Made by a program: the position numbers and the translations under genes. Of a stretch of DNA of 64,000 bases, positions 38,115-47,913 are shown one piece after another; position 1 is the stretch's first letter; each line of letters starts with the position of its first letter. Source of the stretch: DASXKD01 sp963762735 (GTDB lineage: Bacteria; Actinomycetota; Actinomycetes; Streptosporangiales; Streptosporangiaceae); the NCBI GenBank assembly GCA_963762735.1, contig CAVXMG010000053.1, forward strand, positions 1 to 64,000. The letters run 5' to 3'. The notes beneath the pieces are model-generated. The model made no database searches. It was not told where the DNA came from and saw nothing but the letters and a program-made list of their open reading frames with translations.

Positions 38115-39428
38115 CTACACGGCTGATCCGCCCAGCCCGGCCCCGAACGCCATTTCTCGAGCAGCATCCAGGTAAGCCTGGGCTCCGCTCGAGCCGGGGT
38201 CGTAGGTAATCACGGACTGACCGTAGCTCGGTGCTTCGGAGACACGGACGCTGCGTGGGATCACGGCACTCAAGACGACGTCGCCGAAGTGTTCTCGGAC
38301 CTCGTCCGCGACTTGGGCGGCCAGCCTGGTACGCCCGTCGTACATGGTCAGCAGGATCGTGGAGATCCGGAGTTCCGGGTTGAGGTGTCCCTTGACCAGG
38401 TCGACGGTGCGCAGGAGTTGCTCCAGGCCTTCCAGGGCGTAGTACTCGCACTGGATGGGGATCAGCACCTCCGACGCTGCCACCAGTGCATTGATGGTGA
38501 GCAGGCCAAGTGATGGAGGGCAGTCGATCAGTATGTAGTCCAGCCCCGACGCGTCATAGCTGGCCAATGCGCGATGCAGCCGCCCTTCTCTGGCGACCAA
38601 CGGCACCAGTTCGATCTCGGCGCCCGCGAGGTCGATGGTGGCTGGCGCGCAGTACAGGCCCGGTATCGCCGACACCTCGCGGACAATGCCGTTCAGCGGT
38701 TGCTCATCGACGAGCACGTTGTAGACAGATGGCGTTCCGGCCCGGTGCTCGATATCCAGGGCGGTGGATGCGTTTCCTTGCGGGTCCAGGTCAACCACGA
38801 GCACCTGGGCACCGTGCAGCGCCAGGCATGCCGCCAGGTTCACTGCCGAGGTGGTCTTGCCCACGCCGCCCTTCTGGTTGGCGATGGTCATCACCCGGCA
38901 AGCTGGCGGGCGGGGCCATTGCCGTTCGGTCTCGCCCAGCGCGGCGAGCGCCGCCTGGGCCGGGCTCACCGCGACCGGGCCCGGTGAAGGCGCCCCGGGA
39001 GGAGCTACTGCCGGCATCTGGGACGAGGCGGGTACATCCACCGCGGCGGGAAGGCCTTCCCCGACATCGGCCCGGGCCTGCGCTGGAACGAGATTCCCCG
39101 GTGGGCCGGCACCGGGCGGCGCCATGGACGCCGCATCCGGTTTCGCTGGAGCGGGCACCATCGGGCGTGAGCCAACTGGGCCGCGGCCCTGTCCGCCGGG
39201 CGTTTTCTGCTCCAGAAGAGCTCCGCCACCGGCGGGCTTTCCCCGTGTCCTCACTGTGCCACTTCCCTGTGCTTCGTCTTGCGCGCTGACTTTCCGTGCA
39301 TCCGTTTCACGTGAAACCGCCGCCGATAGCGCTTGCTTAACTCGGGCCGGTGGCTCCCCCAGTGCCCCCTCCCGGAAGACTTGCCCTTGCCCGCCCCCGC
39401 CCGTCCTACTCACGCCCGTCCTACTCAC
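38115..39428 (-). CDS. parA: chromosome-partitioning ATPase ParA (Soj)
   Basis: The ATPase core (about 255 residues) begins CRVMTIANQKGGVGKTTSAVN, with the deviant Walker A KGGVGKTT, DLDPQGNAS, LIDCPPSLGLLT and ending near YLDAAREMAFG. The listed frame adds about 180 residues of Pro/Ala-rich sequence; the true start is uncertain, because several GTG codons lie between 39230 and 39428. A parS site falls inside the N-terminal coding region and reads as VSRET. rsmG lies upstream on the same strand, but parB does not follow it. Confidence 0.93.
   Translation of the reverse strand: MSRTGVSRTGGGGQGQVFREGALGEPPARVKQALSAAVSRETDARKVSAQDEAQGSGTVRTRGKPAGGGALLEQKTPGGQGRGPVGSRPMVPAPAKPDAASMAPPGAGPPGNLVPAQARADVGEGLPAAVDVPASSQMPAVAPPGAPSPGPVAVSPAQAALAALGETERQWPRPPACRVMTIANQKGGVGKTTSAVNLAACLALHGAQVLVVDLDPQGNASTALDIEHRAGTPSVYNVLVDEQPLNGIVREVSAIPGLYCAPATIDLAGAEIELVPLVAREGRLHRALASYDASGLDYILIDCPPSLGLLTINALVAASEVLIPIQCEYYALEGLEQLLRTVDLVKGHLNPELRISTILLTMYDGRTRLAAQVADEVREHFGDVVLSAVIPRSVRVSEAPSYGQSVITYDPGSSGAQAYLDAAREMAFGAGLGGSAV
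39303..39318. promoter_or_regulatory. parS centromere site 2
   Basis: CGTTTCACGTGAAACC carries the perfect 14-base core at 39304-39317, near the 5' end of parA. It is 2.6 kb from site 1; the two sites flank parB-parA. Confidence 0.92.
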
Positions 39429-39793
39429 GCCCCGCGCAGGCCTCGCCGTGTCCTGTCCGGACCCCGCGACAACTGCCCTGGCCGCAGTTGCGCGGCTGCC
39501 CGGTTCCGGGTCCGCGGCGCGGCCAGCCGAGCCCCGCCGTCATGAACTTCGACTCGTCCCTCGCTGCGCGGAGAGAGAACCCGGCAGGCTCCTCCGGCCA
39601 TCCCAGGCCGTCCGGCGAAGCCATCAGCGCGCTCCTCCCCGGGCAGTCCTGCGCCGTTCTCGGGCTGGTACCGCTGCGCAGTCCCGCTCCCGGTCCTGCC
39701 GAGAGCAAGTCCCGGTCCTGGTCCTGCCGCGCAGGCCTTTCCCGGTCCGCACATCCAGGCCAGTCCCGGTCTGGTCGCCCAGTCCCGCCACCG

Positions 39794-40426
39794 TTACCGG
39801 CGCGCGGTCAGCCGGACCACTGTTGCAGCCGGATCGACCTTACCGCTCCCGGCGACGAGAACTTCCGCGTCCGCCAGACCCAGCCGCCTGAGCGCGGCCT
39901 TCGCATCCCGGACCTCCGCAGAGGCCTTCGCACCCTTCATCGCCAGCACAATCCCGCCCGGCTTGAGCAGTCCCACCGCCAGGGCCGCCAACCGCTCAAG
40001 GGGGGCCACCGCACGCGCGGTAACCACATCCACGGCCAGTTCGCCGGCCACCTGCTCGGCCCGGGCCCGCATCACCCTGGCATTGCCCAGCGCCAACTCG
40101 GCCACGCACTCTTCAAGAAAGGTCGCCCGGCGCAGCGCGGGCTCCAGCAAGATCACCTCGCAATCCGGCAGCACCAGCGCCAGTACAACCCCCGGCAGCC
40201 CGGCCCCCGACCCCAAATCCACCAGCGAACAGGTCGCAGCAGGCACCAGTTCGGCCACGACAGCACTATTCAGCAGATGCCGCTCCCAAATCCGCGGCAC
40301 CTCATTGGGCCCAATAACCCCCCGCTCAACTCCCGCCGCTGCCAAGAAGTTGGCGTAATGCTCAGCCTTACCCGCGGCATCCCCAAAAACCTCCCGCGCC
40401 ACGTCGGGCATAGGCGGCGCGGTCAT
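39794..40426 (-). CDS. rsmG: 16S rRNA (guanine527-N7)-methyltransferase RsmG
   Basis: About 210 residues from ATG 40426 (MTAPPMPDVAREVFGDAAG). The SAM-dependent fold is shown by IWERHLLNSAVV, LVDLGSGAGLPGVVLAL, VILLEPALRRATFLEECV, VVTARAVAPLERL and LAMKG. It methylates G527 of 16S rRNA; loss gives low-level streptomycin resistance. The frame stays open to 40573 through Pro-rich sequence that is probably not translated. Confidence 0.93.
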   Translation of the reverse strand: MTAPPMPDVAREVFGDAAGKAEHYANFLAAAGVERGVIGPNEVPRIWERHLLNSAVVAELVPAATCSLVDLGSGAGLPGVVLALVLPDCEVILLEPALRRATFLEECVAELALGNARVMRARAEQVAGELAVDVVTARAVAPLERLAALAVGLLKPGGIVLAMKGAKASAEVRDAKAALRRLGLADAEVLVAGSGKVDPAATVVRLTARR

Positions 40427-40539
40427 ACCCGCCGCACGCCCATCCGCAGGTAATGGCTCATGCGCCGCATCGGGCGAGGGCCCAGGCGGGACGCGAGGTG
40501 GAGGCCCCGGCGCGATGTGAGGTGGAAGTTCAGCCGAAG

Positions 40540-40960
40540 CTTGGGCTGCAGGCCCGGGCGCCGCGTGGGGCACGGCCTAAGGCGCAGGCCCGGGCGCCGC
40601 GTGAGGCGCAGGCCCGGCGCTAGGGCGCGGGCTCAGGCGGGACGCCGAGCGTGGGGGCCCAGGCCCGGCGCAGGGCGCGGGCTCAGGCGGGACGCGAGGT
40701 GGGGGCCCGGGCACGATGCAGGGCGCGGGCTTAGGCGGGACGCAGGTGGGGGCCCGGGCACGATGCGGGACGCGGGTTCAGGCACGGCATGGCGCGAGGG
40801 CTCAGGAACAGCGTGGAGTAGGGGTTCGGGCGCGGAGCGGGTCGAGAGTTCAGGCACGGCATGGCGTGGCCGCTCGGGCGCGGCGCGCAATAGCGGTTCC
40901 GGTGCAGCGCGGGATCCAGAGCCGGGCGCGGCGCGGGGTGTGCCACGGTTCCCCGGATCA
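40540..40960. repeat. GC-rich imperfect tandem repeats between rsmG and jag
   Basis: The 679-base interval 40427-41105 has no recognised gene. Units of about 50 bases built on GGGCGCGGGCTCAGGCGGGA and GTGGGGGCCCGGGCACGATG recur at about 40622, 40673 and 40720, with shorter variants to 40900. The minus strand reads as Pro/Ala/Arg-rich pseudo-peptide (RHAVPEPS, RSAPEPLL). It could be spacer or a Pro-rich N-terminal extension of RsmG. Confidence 0.6.
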
Positions 40961-41105
40961 CCGCTCGCCCCGCCCATCCCGGAACCAGGCCCACCACCCG
41001 GATCCACCTCTCGCTTTTCACCCACCAGCCGTCGACCGGCCCGCAACCCCGCCTGACCTGCCACTGCCCCCTCGGCAGATCCCCGCCTGCCGGCTCATCC
41101 CAGCC

Positions 41106-41742
41106 CTAGCCCTGTCCGCCGGCCGACTCCATCACGACGGCAGCCTCTTCAGCCGGCAGGACGACGACCCGCCGCGACGGCTCCTCGCCCTCGGACTCAC
41201 TCCGGCACCCCGCAGCCGCCACAGCATCATGCACAACTTTGCGCTCGAACGGCGTCATCGCATCGAGCCGCTGTGGCACGCCGGTCCGGCCGACCTCCTC
41301 GGCGACCTTCCGGCCCAGCTCGGCCAGTTCCTCCCGGCGGTGTGCGCGGTACCCGCCCACATCCAGCATGATCCGGCTGCGCGTGCCGGTCTGGCGATGC
41401 ACGGCCAACCGGGTGAGTTCCTGCAAGGCCTCCAGGACTTCGCCGCGGGGCCCGACAAGCTCGCTCAGCGTCGCGCCGACCACGGACACGACGGGCCGGT
41501 CGCCCTCCACGTCCATGTCGATGTCGCCGTCGAGATCCGCCACGTCGAGCAGGCCCTCGATGTAGTCGGCCGCGATCTCGCTCTCCTGCTCCAGATCCGC
41601 CGGGGTCGCCTCGTCGTCCGCAGAAGTCGCCTCGTCATCGGCCGGGGTCGCCTCGTCCTCACTGGGATCCAGCGCTGCGTCGTCCGCCGATTCGGCCGTC
41701 TACGTCGCGCTCTGACACATACTCATCACGCTCCGCTGTCAC
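41106..41742 (-). CDS. jag: Jag/KhpB RNA-binding protein (one frame break)
   Basis: KH plus R3H protein. From GTG 41742 (VTAERDEYVSERDVD) an acidic lead follows; the frame must shift by one base near 41697 to reach DPSEDEATPADDEA and EIAADYIEGLLDVADLDGDI. The KH-like part (SVVGATLSELVGPRGEVLEAL, RIMLDVGGYRAHR) and the R3H part (RLDAMTPFERKVVHDAVA) are intact. KhpB binds RNA and affects cell elongation; the gene accompanies yidC throughout Gram-positives. Without the shift, the frame would start only at 41543 (GTG). Confidence 0.87.
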
Positions 41743-41934
41743 AGCTTCGGGGAGCAGCCCGGTCATCTGCTGCAATGGACCTCACCGGTTCCGCTGCTGT
41801 CAGTCGGCGCCGGGGCCTCCGAGTTTTCATCGCCGGTCACGGCAACCACTTTCTCCTCCTGATTCTCGCAGCGACAGGGCTACGGCCCGGCCCGGCCAAC
41901 CAGGGCCAGGCCATGGCCTGCTCATGCCCGCCGC

Positions 41935-43270
41935 CTAGCCCTTACCGGAACGTTTGCTGCGCGACTGACGGACGCGCTGCTGCCTGACGAGCTTAACGTC
42001 GGGTGTCTCCGCCTGTGGCTCGGGCTCTGGCTTGCCCCGGCCCAGGCGCCGCAGCAGGCCGCCTGAACTGGCGCCCGAGCCGTTCGCCGACGCCTTCTGC
42101 CCGGCCGGGGTCGCCGACCGGGCGGACTTGCTCCCGGCGGACCCGTTGTTCTGCGGCTTCTTCTGTGGCGGCTGTCCCGCGGGTGGCTTCGTCGTGCTCT
42201 TGCCCGGCGCCGGCTTCGCCGATGACGTGGCGGGCTTGCCAGACGTGGCGGGCTTGCCAGACGTGGCCGGCTTGCCAGTAGCGGCCGGCTTGGCTCCAGC
42301 AGCGGGCTTGGCTCCAGCAGTGGGCTTGGGGGAAGCAGCGGGCCTGGATGCGGTGGGCTTCGCTGTGGTGGACGGCTTGCCGGAAGTCACCGACTTGTTC
42401 GCGGTGAGCCTGCTGACGACCGTCGGCTTTGCCGGTGCGGCGGGGGCCGCGAGTGCCGCGGATGCCGTGCCGCCGGTCGCGGACGCGGTACCGGGCACCG
42501 GCGTCGGGTACCGCTTGAACAGAACGTACTGCTGGCCGAGGGTCCACACGTTGGTGGTCACCCAGTAGAGGACCAGCCCGAACGCCCAGTACAGGCCGGA
42601 CAAAGCGAAGAACGGAACGATGTAGGCCATGTACTTCTGCGAGGCCGCCATCGGGTTGTCCGGCGTCATCGCCGGCGTCATGCCGCGCTTGGTGCTCTGC
42701 CGGACCGTCAGGAACGTGGTCGATCACGCTGATCGTCACGGCGCAGAGGATCACGATCTTGGCCTCTAGCGGCACATGCAAGGTGCCGGTGAACAGCACC
42801 TTGTCGGAGATGTGGGCGCCCAGGATGTTGGCCTGCTGCGCGCTCTGGACCACCGGCTCGGTCATACCGTAGGGGGTCGGCGTTCCGGGTTTCCAGTCCG
42901 CGATCCCCCGGAGCACGCTGAACAGCGCGAAGAACATCGGCATCTGCGCCAGCAACGGCAGGCACCCGCCCAGCGGGTTGACCCCGTTCTCGCGGTAGAG
43001 CCGCATGGTCTCTTCGTTCAGGGTCTGCTTGTCGCCCTTGTACTTCTTCCGCAGTTCCATCAACTGCGGGTTGAGCGCGGACATCTTGCGCATCGAGTGC
43101 ATCTGCTTGACGAACAGCGGCACGAGGAGGAGCCGCATCACGACCACGAGCACGACGATCGTCAGGAACCATGCCTGGCCACTGGTCGAGGGCATGATCA
43201 GGCTCAGCGCACTATGGATGTGCGTCATCACCCAGGCGACCGCTACGTACAGGGGATTCAGCGGGTTCAC
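41935..43270 (-). CDS. yidC: membrane protein insertase YidC (one frame break)
   Basis: Insertase for membrane proteins, Oxa1 family. It starts at GTG 43270 overlapping the yidD stop (GTGA). Helices include PLYVAVAWVMTHIHSAL, AWFLTIVVLVVVMRLLLVPL (with the groove arginine) and, after the break, MAYIVPFFALSGLYWAFGLV. The first frame loses homology after ILCAVTISVI near 42717; the correct one resumes TTFLTVRQSTKRGMTPAMTP. The C-terminal tail is long, basic and built of GKPATS-like repeats (about 42200-42360), probably contacting the ribosome. Confidence 0.9.
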
Positions 43271-43572
43271 GAGCTAACTCCCTCGGGACGGGACAGGCGC
43301 CCGCGGCGCGTGCCGGGCGGGACCGGGTCGAGTCCGCCTGGGTGGAAAGGATGGCAGCGCGCCACCCGGCGCACCGCGAGCCACGAGCCGCGTAGCGCCC
43401 CGTGCTCGAGAACCGCGTCGAGCGCGTAAGCACTGCACGAAGGGACGAACCGGCAGTGCGGGCCGGTCATCGGGCTGATGAACCGGCGGTACCCACCGAT
43501 CAGGAGCATGAGGATCCTGGCACCCGCGGAGGGCTGTGCCTCCGCTGCCTGCTTGCCCGAATCCGTTGTCAC
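43267..43572 (-). CDS. yidD: membrane protein insertion efficiency factor YidD
   Basis: A 101-residue protein with the family core LIGGYRRFISPMTGPHCRFVP, then SCSAYALDAVLEHG and RVARCHPFHPGGLDPVP. It is an amphipathic helix protein assisting YidC. It overlaps rnpA and yidC by four bases on each side (GTGA), indicating translational coupling. Confidence 0.95.
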   Translation of the reverse strand: MTTDSGKQAAEAQPSAGARILMLLIGGYRRFISPMTGPHCRFVPSCSAYALDAVLEHGALRGSWLAVRRVARCHPFHPGGLDPVPPGTRRGRLSRPEGVSS

Positions 43573-43931
43573 CGAAGTGCCCCAACCTGCCGCCGCATGA
43601 GCGTGCTCATCACCAGGTCCAGTTCGGCGGCGAGATCTGCCTGGCGCGCGGCCGCAGCCTGTGGATGAGCGCGTATCACAAGCAGGCTACCTCCCGGCAG
43701 AGTAGGCAGGTACCCGCGCAGTACCGAACGCAGGCGCCGCCGCACCTTGTTCCTGACCACGGCGTTGCCCACCGCCTTGCTCACCACGAAACCGACCAGC
43801 GGAGCCTGTGCCTCGTCGCGGCCGCGGACCAGCAGATGGCCGGTCAGCAACTCGCGCCCGGCGCGGCTGCCACGGCGCACCGTGAGCTGGAACTCAGCGC
43901 TGCGGCGCATCCGGGATTCTGCGGGAAGCAC
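43569..43931 (-). CDS. rnpA: ribonuclease P protein component
   Basis: A 120-residue basic protein starting MLPAESRMRRSAEFQLTVRR. The RNR motif region VVRNKVRRRLRSVLRGYL binds the RNase P RNA for 5' maturation of tRNA. It follows rpmH by 35 bases, as is nearly universal. Confidence 0.96.
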   Translation of the reverse strand: MLPAESRMRRSAEFQLTVRRGSRAGRELLTGHLLVRGRDEAQAPLVGFVVSKAVGNAVVRNKVRRRLRSVLRGYLPTLPGGSLLVIRAHPQAAAARQADLAAELDLVMSTLMRRQVGALR

Positions 43932-43966
43932 GCACGACCTCCGCCGTCACGCGGGGCGCAGCAGGG

Positions 43967-44104
43967 TCATACGCTGACCCTGGCCCGGCCCTTCCGGCGC
44001 CGGGCGGCCAGTACCGCGCGACCTGCCCTGGTGCGCATGCGGAGCCGGAACCCATGCGTCTTGGCGCGGCGTCGGTTATTCGGCTGGAACGTGCGCTTGC
44101 TCAC
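43967..44104 (-). CDS. rpmH: 50S ribosomal protein L34
   Basis: Forty-five codons from GTG 44104: VSKRTFQPNNRRRAKTHGFR then LRMRTRAGRAVLAARRRKGR. This is unmistakable L34. GGAG lies seven bases upstream. It is the first gene leftward from the origin, divergent from dnaA. Confidence 0.96.
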   Translation of the reverse strand: MSKRTFQPNNRRRAKTHGFRLRMRTRAGRAVLAARRRKGRARVSV

Positions 44105-44320
44105 AGAAGGCTCCACATTACGGTGTCATCACTGGCAGCCGGGCCGCGAGGCGCGCCAGCGCGCAGCAGACTGCCCACGGAAAGCTTTTGAGTCGGTTCA
44201 CGTTACGCGCATCATTGAGCACCGGTCAAACCAGCGGCACCCGCAGCAACCGGATGCCCCATCCTAGCCGTGGGCAGGAACGGCCGTTTGCCGAACGTGG
44301 CACGGCTGGCGCGCCTAGGC

Positions 44321-44429
44321 TGTGGATAACGGGCCACGCCGAGCGGACGGGGCGGCGCGGGCCAGCCACACAGCGGTCCAGCGGCATCCGGGCACGGCGC
44401 GGAGTGCGGCGTGCACAGCCTGTGGATAA
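44321..44429. promoter_or_regulatory. two perfect DnaA boxes in the rpmH-dnaA gap
   Basis: TGTGGATAA (reverse of the consensus TTATCCACA) occurs at 44321-44329 and 44421-44429, exactly 100 bases apart, in the 365-base gap 44105-44469. They probably serve dnaA autoregulation and may belong to the origin. The gap holds no gene. Confidence 0.8.
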
Positions 44430-44469
44430 GACTGTTAATTCGCATGTGGGGGCGCAAGGTGAACACCCG

Positions 44470-46246
44470 ATGAGCCAGGCGGACCTGGCGGAGGTGTGGG
44501 CGAGGTCCCTCGAGGAACTCTCCGATCTCCAGATCGAACCCCATCAGCGTGCCTGGCTGCGGCTGACCAGACCGCTCGGGCTGGTCGAGAACACCGCCCT
44601 CATCGCCACCCCCAACGAGTTCGTCAAGGAACAACTCGAGACCCGGCTTCGCGGCCTCATCACCCACGCGCTGTCCAGGGAGTTCGGCCGCAGCATCCAG
44701 CTCGCGGTGACCGTCGACCCCGCGACCGCTGCCGGGGGCATCCCGCCATCGCGCGACGCAGCCCCGACGCATGTCGCCGGCTCAGGCTTCATCGGCCAGG
44801 AGCACACAGGCGCCGGGCACCCCGGCCCGGCCGGCCACGGCGACGACCAGCCTGAGCTCACCGGTCCCATCGGCGCGGCCGCAGCGCACCGCGCCACGCA
44901 CAACGACCTGCCGGGCGAGAACCGATGTCGGCTACCCGCACCCCTTCGGCTACCCCTCCCGTCCCTACCCGCCGCAGCCCGGGCACGGCCGCCCCCCCGG
45001 GCACGAGCGCGACGCAGCCGCCGGACCACTCGCACCGGACCACCTGGGCGGCCGTCCGATCACCGGCCGCGACACCAGGGACCAGGGCGCGCCGCCGCTG
45101 GGCGGGCTTTCACTCTCCGAGGGCACCCGGCACGGCGACCCGGGCGGGCCGCCGCACCGCCAGTCGGGCCTGCCCGGCCTGCCCGCGCCCGGCCTGCCCC
45201 GCCCGGCGCAGGCGCGGCTCAACCCGAAGTACACCTTCGAGACGTTCGTCATCGGCTCAAGCAACCGGTTCGCGCACGCCGCGGCCGTCGCGGTCGCCGA
45301 GGCGCCCGCCAAGGCCTACAACCCGCTGTTCATCTACGGCGACTCGGGACTGGGCAAGACCCACCTGCTGCACGCGATCGGCCACTACACGCAGAGCCTC
45401 TACCACGGGGTGCGGGTCCGCTACGTCAGCTCGGAAGAGTTCACCAACGACTTCATCAACATGATCAGGGACGGCAAGCAGGACGGGTTCCGCCGCCGGT
45501 ACCGCGACGTGGACGTGCTCCTGGTGGACGACATCCAGTTCCTGGAGAACAAGGAAGGAACGCAGGAAGAGTTCTTCCACACCTTCAACACGCTGCACAA
45601 CGCCAGCAAGCAGATCGTCATCTCCAGCGACCGGGCACCCAAGCGGCTGGTCACCCTGGAAGACCGGCTGCGCAGCAGGTTCGAGTGGGGCCTGATCACC
45701 GATGTGCAGCCGCCGGAACTGGAAACCCGCATCGCGATCCTCCGTAAAAAGGCCGTCCAAGAGGGCCTGAACGCGCCGCCGGAGGCGCTGGAGTACATCG
45801 CCAGCCGCATCTCCACCAATATCCGGGAACTGGAGGGCGCCCTCATCCGGGTGACCGCGTTCGCCAGCCTCAACCGGCAGACCGTTGATCTCCAGTTGGC
45901 CGAGATCGTGCTCAAGGATCTGATTCCCGAGGCGCAGGGCCCGGAGATCACCGCCTCGACCATCATGGGCCAAACCGCGTCCTACTTCGGCATGTCCATT
46001 GACGACCTCTGCGGTACATCCCGGTCACGCGTTCTGGTAACCGCAAGGCAGATTGCCATGTACCTCTGCCGCGAACTCACCGACCTGTCACTCCCCAAGA
46101 TCGGGCAGCAATTCGGCGGCCGCGACCACACCACCGTCATGCACGCGGAACGCAAGATCCGGTCCCTGATGGCCGAACGGCGCTCGATCTACAACCAGGT
46201 CACCGAGCTAACCAACCGCATCAAGCAGCAAGCGCGGTCCGGATGA
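44470..46246 (+). CDS. dnaA: chromosomal replication initiator DnaA (one frame break in domain II)
   Basis: The start is ATG 44470. Domain I (SQADLAEVWARSLEELSDLQ to IQLAVTVDPAT) is in one frame. The long Pro/Gly-rich domain II changes frame near 44915 (GENR to GYPHPFGYPSRPYPPQPGHG). Domain III has NPKYTFETFVIGSSNRFAHA, Walker A YGDSGLGKTHLL, Walker B LLVDDIQFLENK and sensor 2. Domain IV reads the DnaA box through GRDHTTVMHAERKI. It is ATP-dependent and melts oriC. The break in a disordered linker of an essential gene is probably a sequence error. Confidence 0.95.
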
Positions 46247-46652
46247 GGCAGCACTCGGCCCGGATGAGCCGACACGTATCAGCGCCGCCCGTAACAATCG
46301 GTACACACAGGCTGTGGATATCTCTGTGGACACGCTTGGGACAGTACGAGGACAACACCGGAAGTCCGGGGGGTAACCGGCAGGCGTCCGGTGGAGAAAG
46401 GAAGGCTGTCCACAGCTCTCCCCCGCCGGGCCATTGCCGGCGCACAGGGGCTGTGGTCACGCAAAGCCACGCTGGGCTGGGAGATAGCCGCTTGTCCCCA
46501 GGTTCCACCGGCCCTACGACTACTACTTATTTCTTTATCACCAAGACTCAAAATCAAGAAGCAGGGGCCTGGCCGCGGAGCCGGAGCTGCCATACGCGGG
46601 ATACCCGCTCCGCCCACGGGCAACCCACACCTGCGACAGGAGGCAGCTTCCG
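46247..46652. other. probable oriC between dnaA and dnaN
   Basis: A gene-free 406-base interval with DnaA-box-like sites: TGTGGATAT (46313), TGTGGACAC (46325), CTGTCCACA (46406) and TTGTCCCCA (46492). An AT-rich stretch near 46518-46562 (ACTACTTATTTCTTTATCAC and following A-rich bases) is the lowest-GC part of the area and suits a DNA unwinding element. Position and box style agree with streptomycete-type origins. Confidence 0.8.
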
Positions 46653-47831
46653 GTGAAGATCCAGGTGGATCGTGATGCGCTCGCCGACGCGGTGGCCTGG
46701 ACGGCACGTGCGCTCCCGGCACGTCCCGCCATCCCCGTGCTGGCCTGCATGCGCCTGCACGCGGGCGAGGACCTGGCCCTGTCCAGCTTCGACTACGACG
46801 TGTCCGCGCAGGCCAGCGTCCCGGTCGTGGCCGAGGAGGAAGGCACCGTCCTGGTCTCGGGCCGTCTGCTCGCCGAGATCACCCGCAGCCTGCCCGCCCG
46901 CCCCGTGGAGATCTCCGCCGATGGCGCGCGCGCCACGCTGACCTGCGGCAGCGCCACGTTCACGCTGCTGACGATGCCGGTGGAGGACTATCCCACGCTG
47001 CCCGACATGCCGCCCGCGGCGGGCTCGGTGGGCAGCGACGCCTTCGCCTCGGCGGTCAGCCAGTCCGCCACCGCGGCCGCGCGCGACGACACCCTCCCTG
47101 GCCTCACCGGCGTCCGCATCGAGATCGAGAACGACAGGCTCACGCTGGTGTCCACCGACCGGTACCGGCTGGCCGTCCGCGAGCTGCGCTGGAACCCGGT
47201 CCGGCCCGGGCTCAGCGCCTCGGTCCTGGTCCCGGCCCGCGCGCTGCTCGACACCGCCCGTTCGCTGACCTCCGGCGCCGAGGTGCTCATCGCGCTCAGC
47301 CTCCCCGAGGAGGGCGGCCAGGCCGGTGACGGGATGATCGGCTTCGAGGGCGGCGGCCGGCGCACCACCACCCGGCTGCTCGGCGGCGAGTTCCCGCCGT
47401 ACCGTGCGCTGCTGCCCGGCACCCCCACGGCGGTGGGCGAGCTGGCCACCGCGCCGTTCAGCGAGGCGGTCAAGCGGGTCGCCCTGGTCGCCGAGCGCAA
47501 CACCGCGCTGCGGCTGTCGTTCGGCCCGGGCCAGGCCGTGCTCGAGGCTGGTACCGGGGACGAGGCGCAGGCCACCGAGGTGCTCGAGGCCAGCTACGAA
47601 TTCCTCACCGACGCCGAAGGTGAGCCCGACGCCGGTGGGTTCCGGCCCGAAGGCCTCGAGGTCGCCTTCAACCCGCAGTACCTGCTCGACGGCCTGTCCG
47701 CCATCGACTCCGACACCGCCAGGCTCGCGTTCACCAAGCCGGGCAAGGCCGTGCTGATCACCGGCAAGCCGGGCCCCGAGGGCGAGAACGACTTCCGCTA
47801 CCTGCTCATGCCGATCCGGCTCGGCACGTAG
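46653..47831 (+). CDS. dnaN: DNA polymerase III beta sliding clamp
   Basis: A 392-residue clamp with three repeated domains, starting at GTG 46653 (VKIQVDRDALADAVAWTARA) after AGGAGG. Typical segments are DYPTLPDMP, LTLVSTDRYRLAVREL, LLGGEFPPYRALLP, FNPQYLLDGLSAI and the C-terminal YLLMPIRL. It is a dimeric ring holding polymerase on DNA. Confidence 0.96.
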   Translation: MKIQVDRDALADAVAWTARALPARPAIPVLACMRLHAGEDLALSSFDYDVSAQASVPVVAEEEGTVLVSGRLLAEITRSLPARPVEISADGARATLTCGSATFTLLTMPVEDYPTLPDMPPAAGSVGSDAFASAVSQSATAAARDDTLPGLTGVRIEIENDRLTLVSTDRYRLAVRELRWNPVRPGLSASVLVPARALLDTARSLTSGAEVLIALSLPEEGGQAGDGMIGFEGGGRRTTTRLLGGEFPPYRALLPGTPTAVGELATAPFSEAVKRVALVAERNTALRLSFGPGQAVLEAGTGDEAQATEVLEASYEFLTDAEGEPDAGGFRPEGLEVAFNPQYLLDGLSAIDSDTARLAFTKPGKAVLITGKPGPEGENDFRYLLMPIRLGT

Positions 47832-47913
47832 CCGCCCCTGATGCGAGCCGCCCGCGACGGGTGGCTAGCGTAGGTGCCGGATTGCCCGCGAAGCAGGCGA
47901 GGTGGAGACAGCG

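Noticed and set aside
40427..41105. CRISPR array in the repetitive gap
   Set aside because: Units are imperfect, contiguous and lack unique spacers; no cas genes are nearby.
40460..41987. Plus-strand ORFs of 198 and 423 codons across the rsmG-jag gap
   Set aside because: They read through tandem repeats and antisense to jag; the low-complexity Arg/Gly product has no support.
44188..46246. Two separate proteins at the dnaA locus
   Set aside because: One frame holds domain I and the other domains III-IV of the same protein; a single gene with one frame error explains both.
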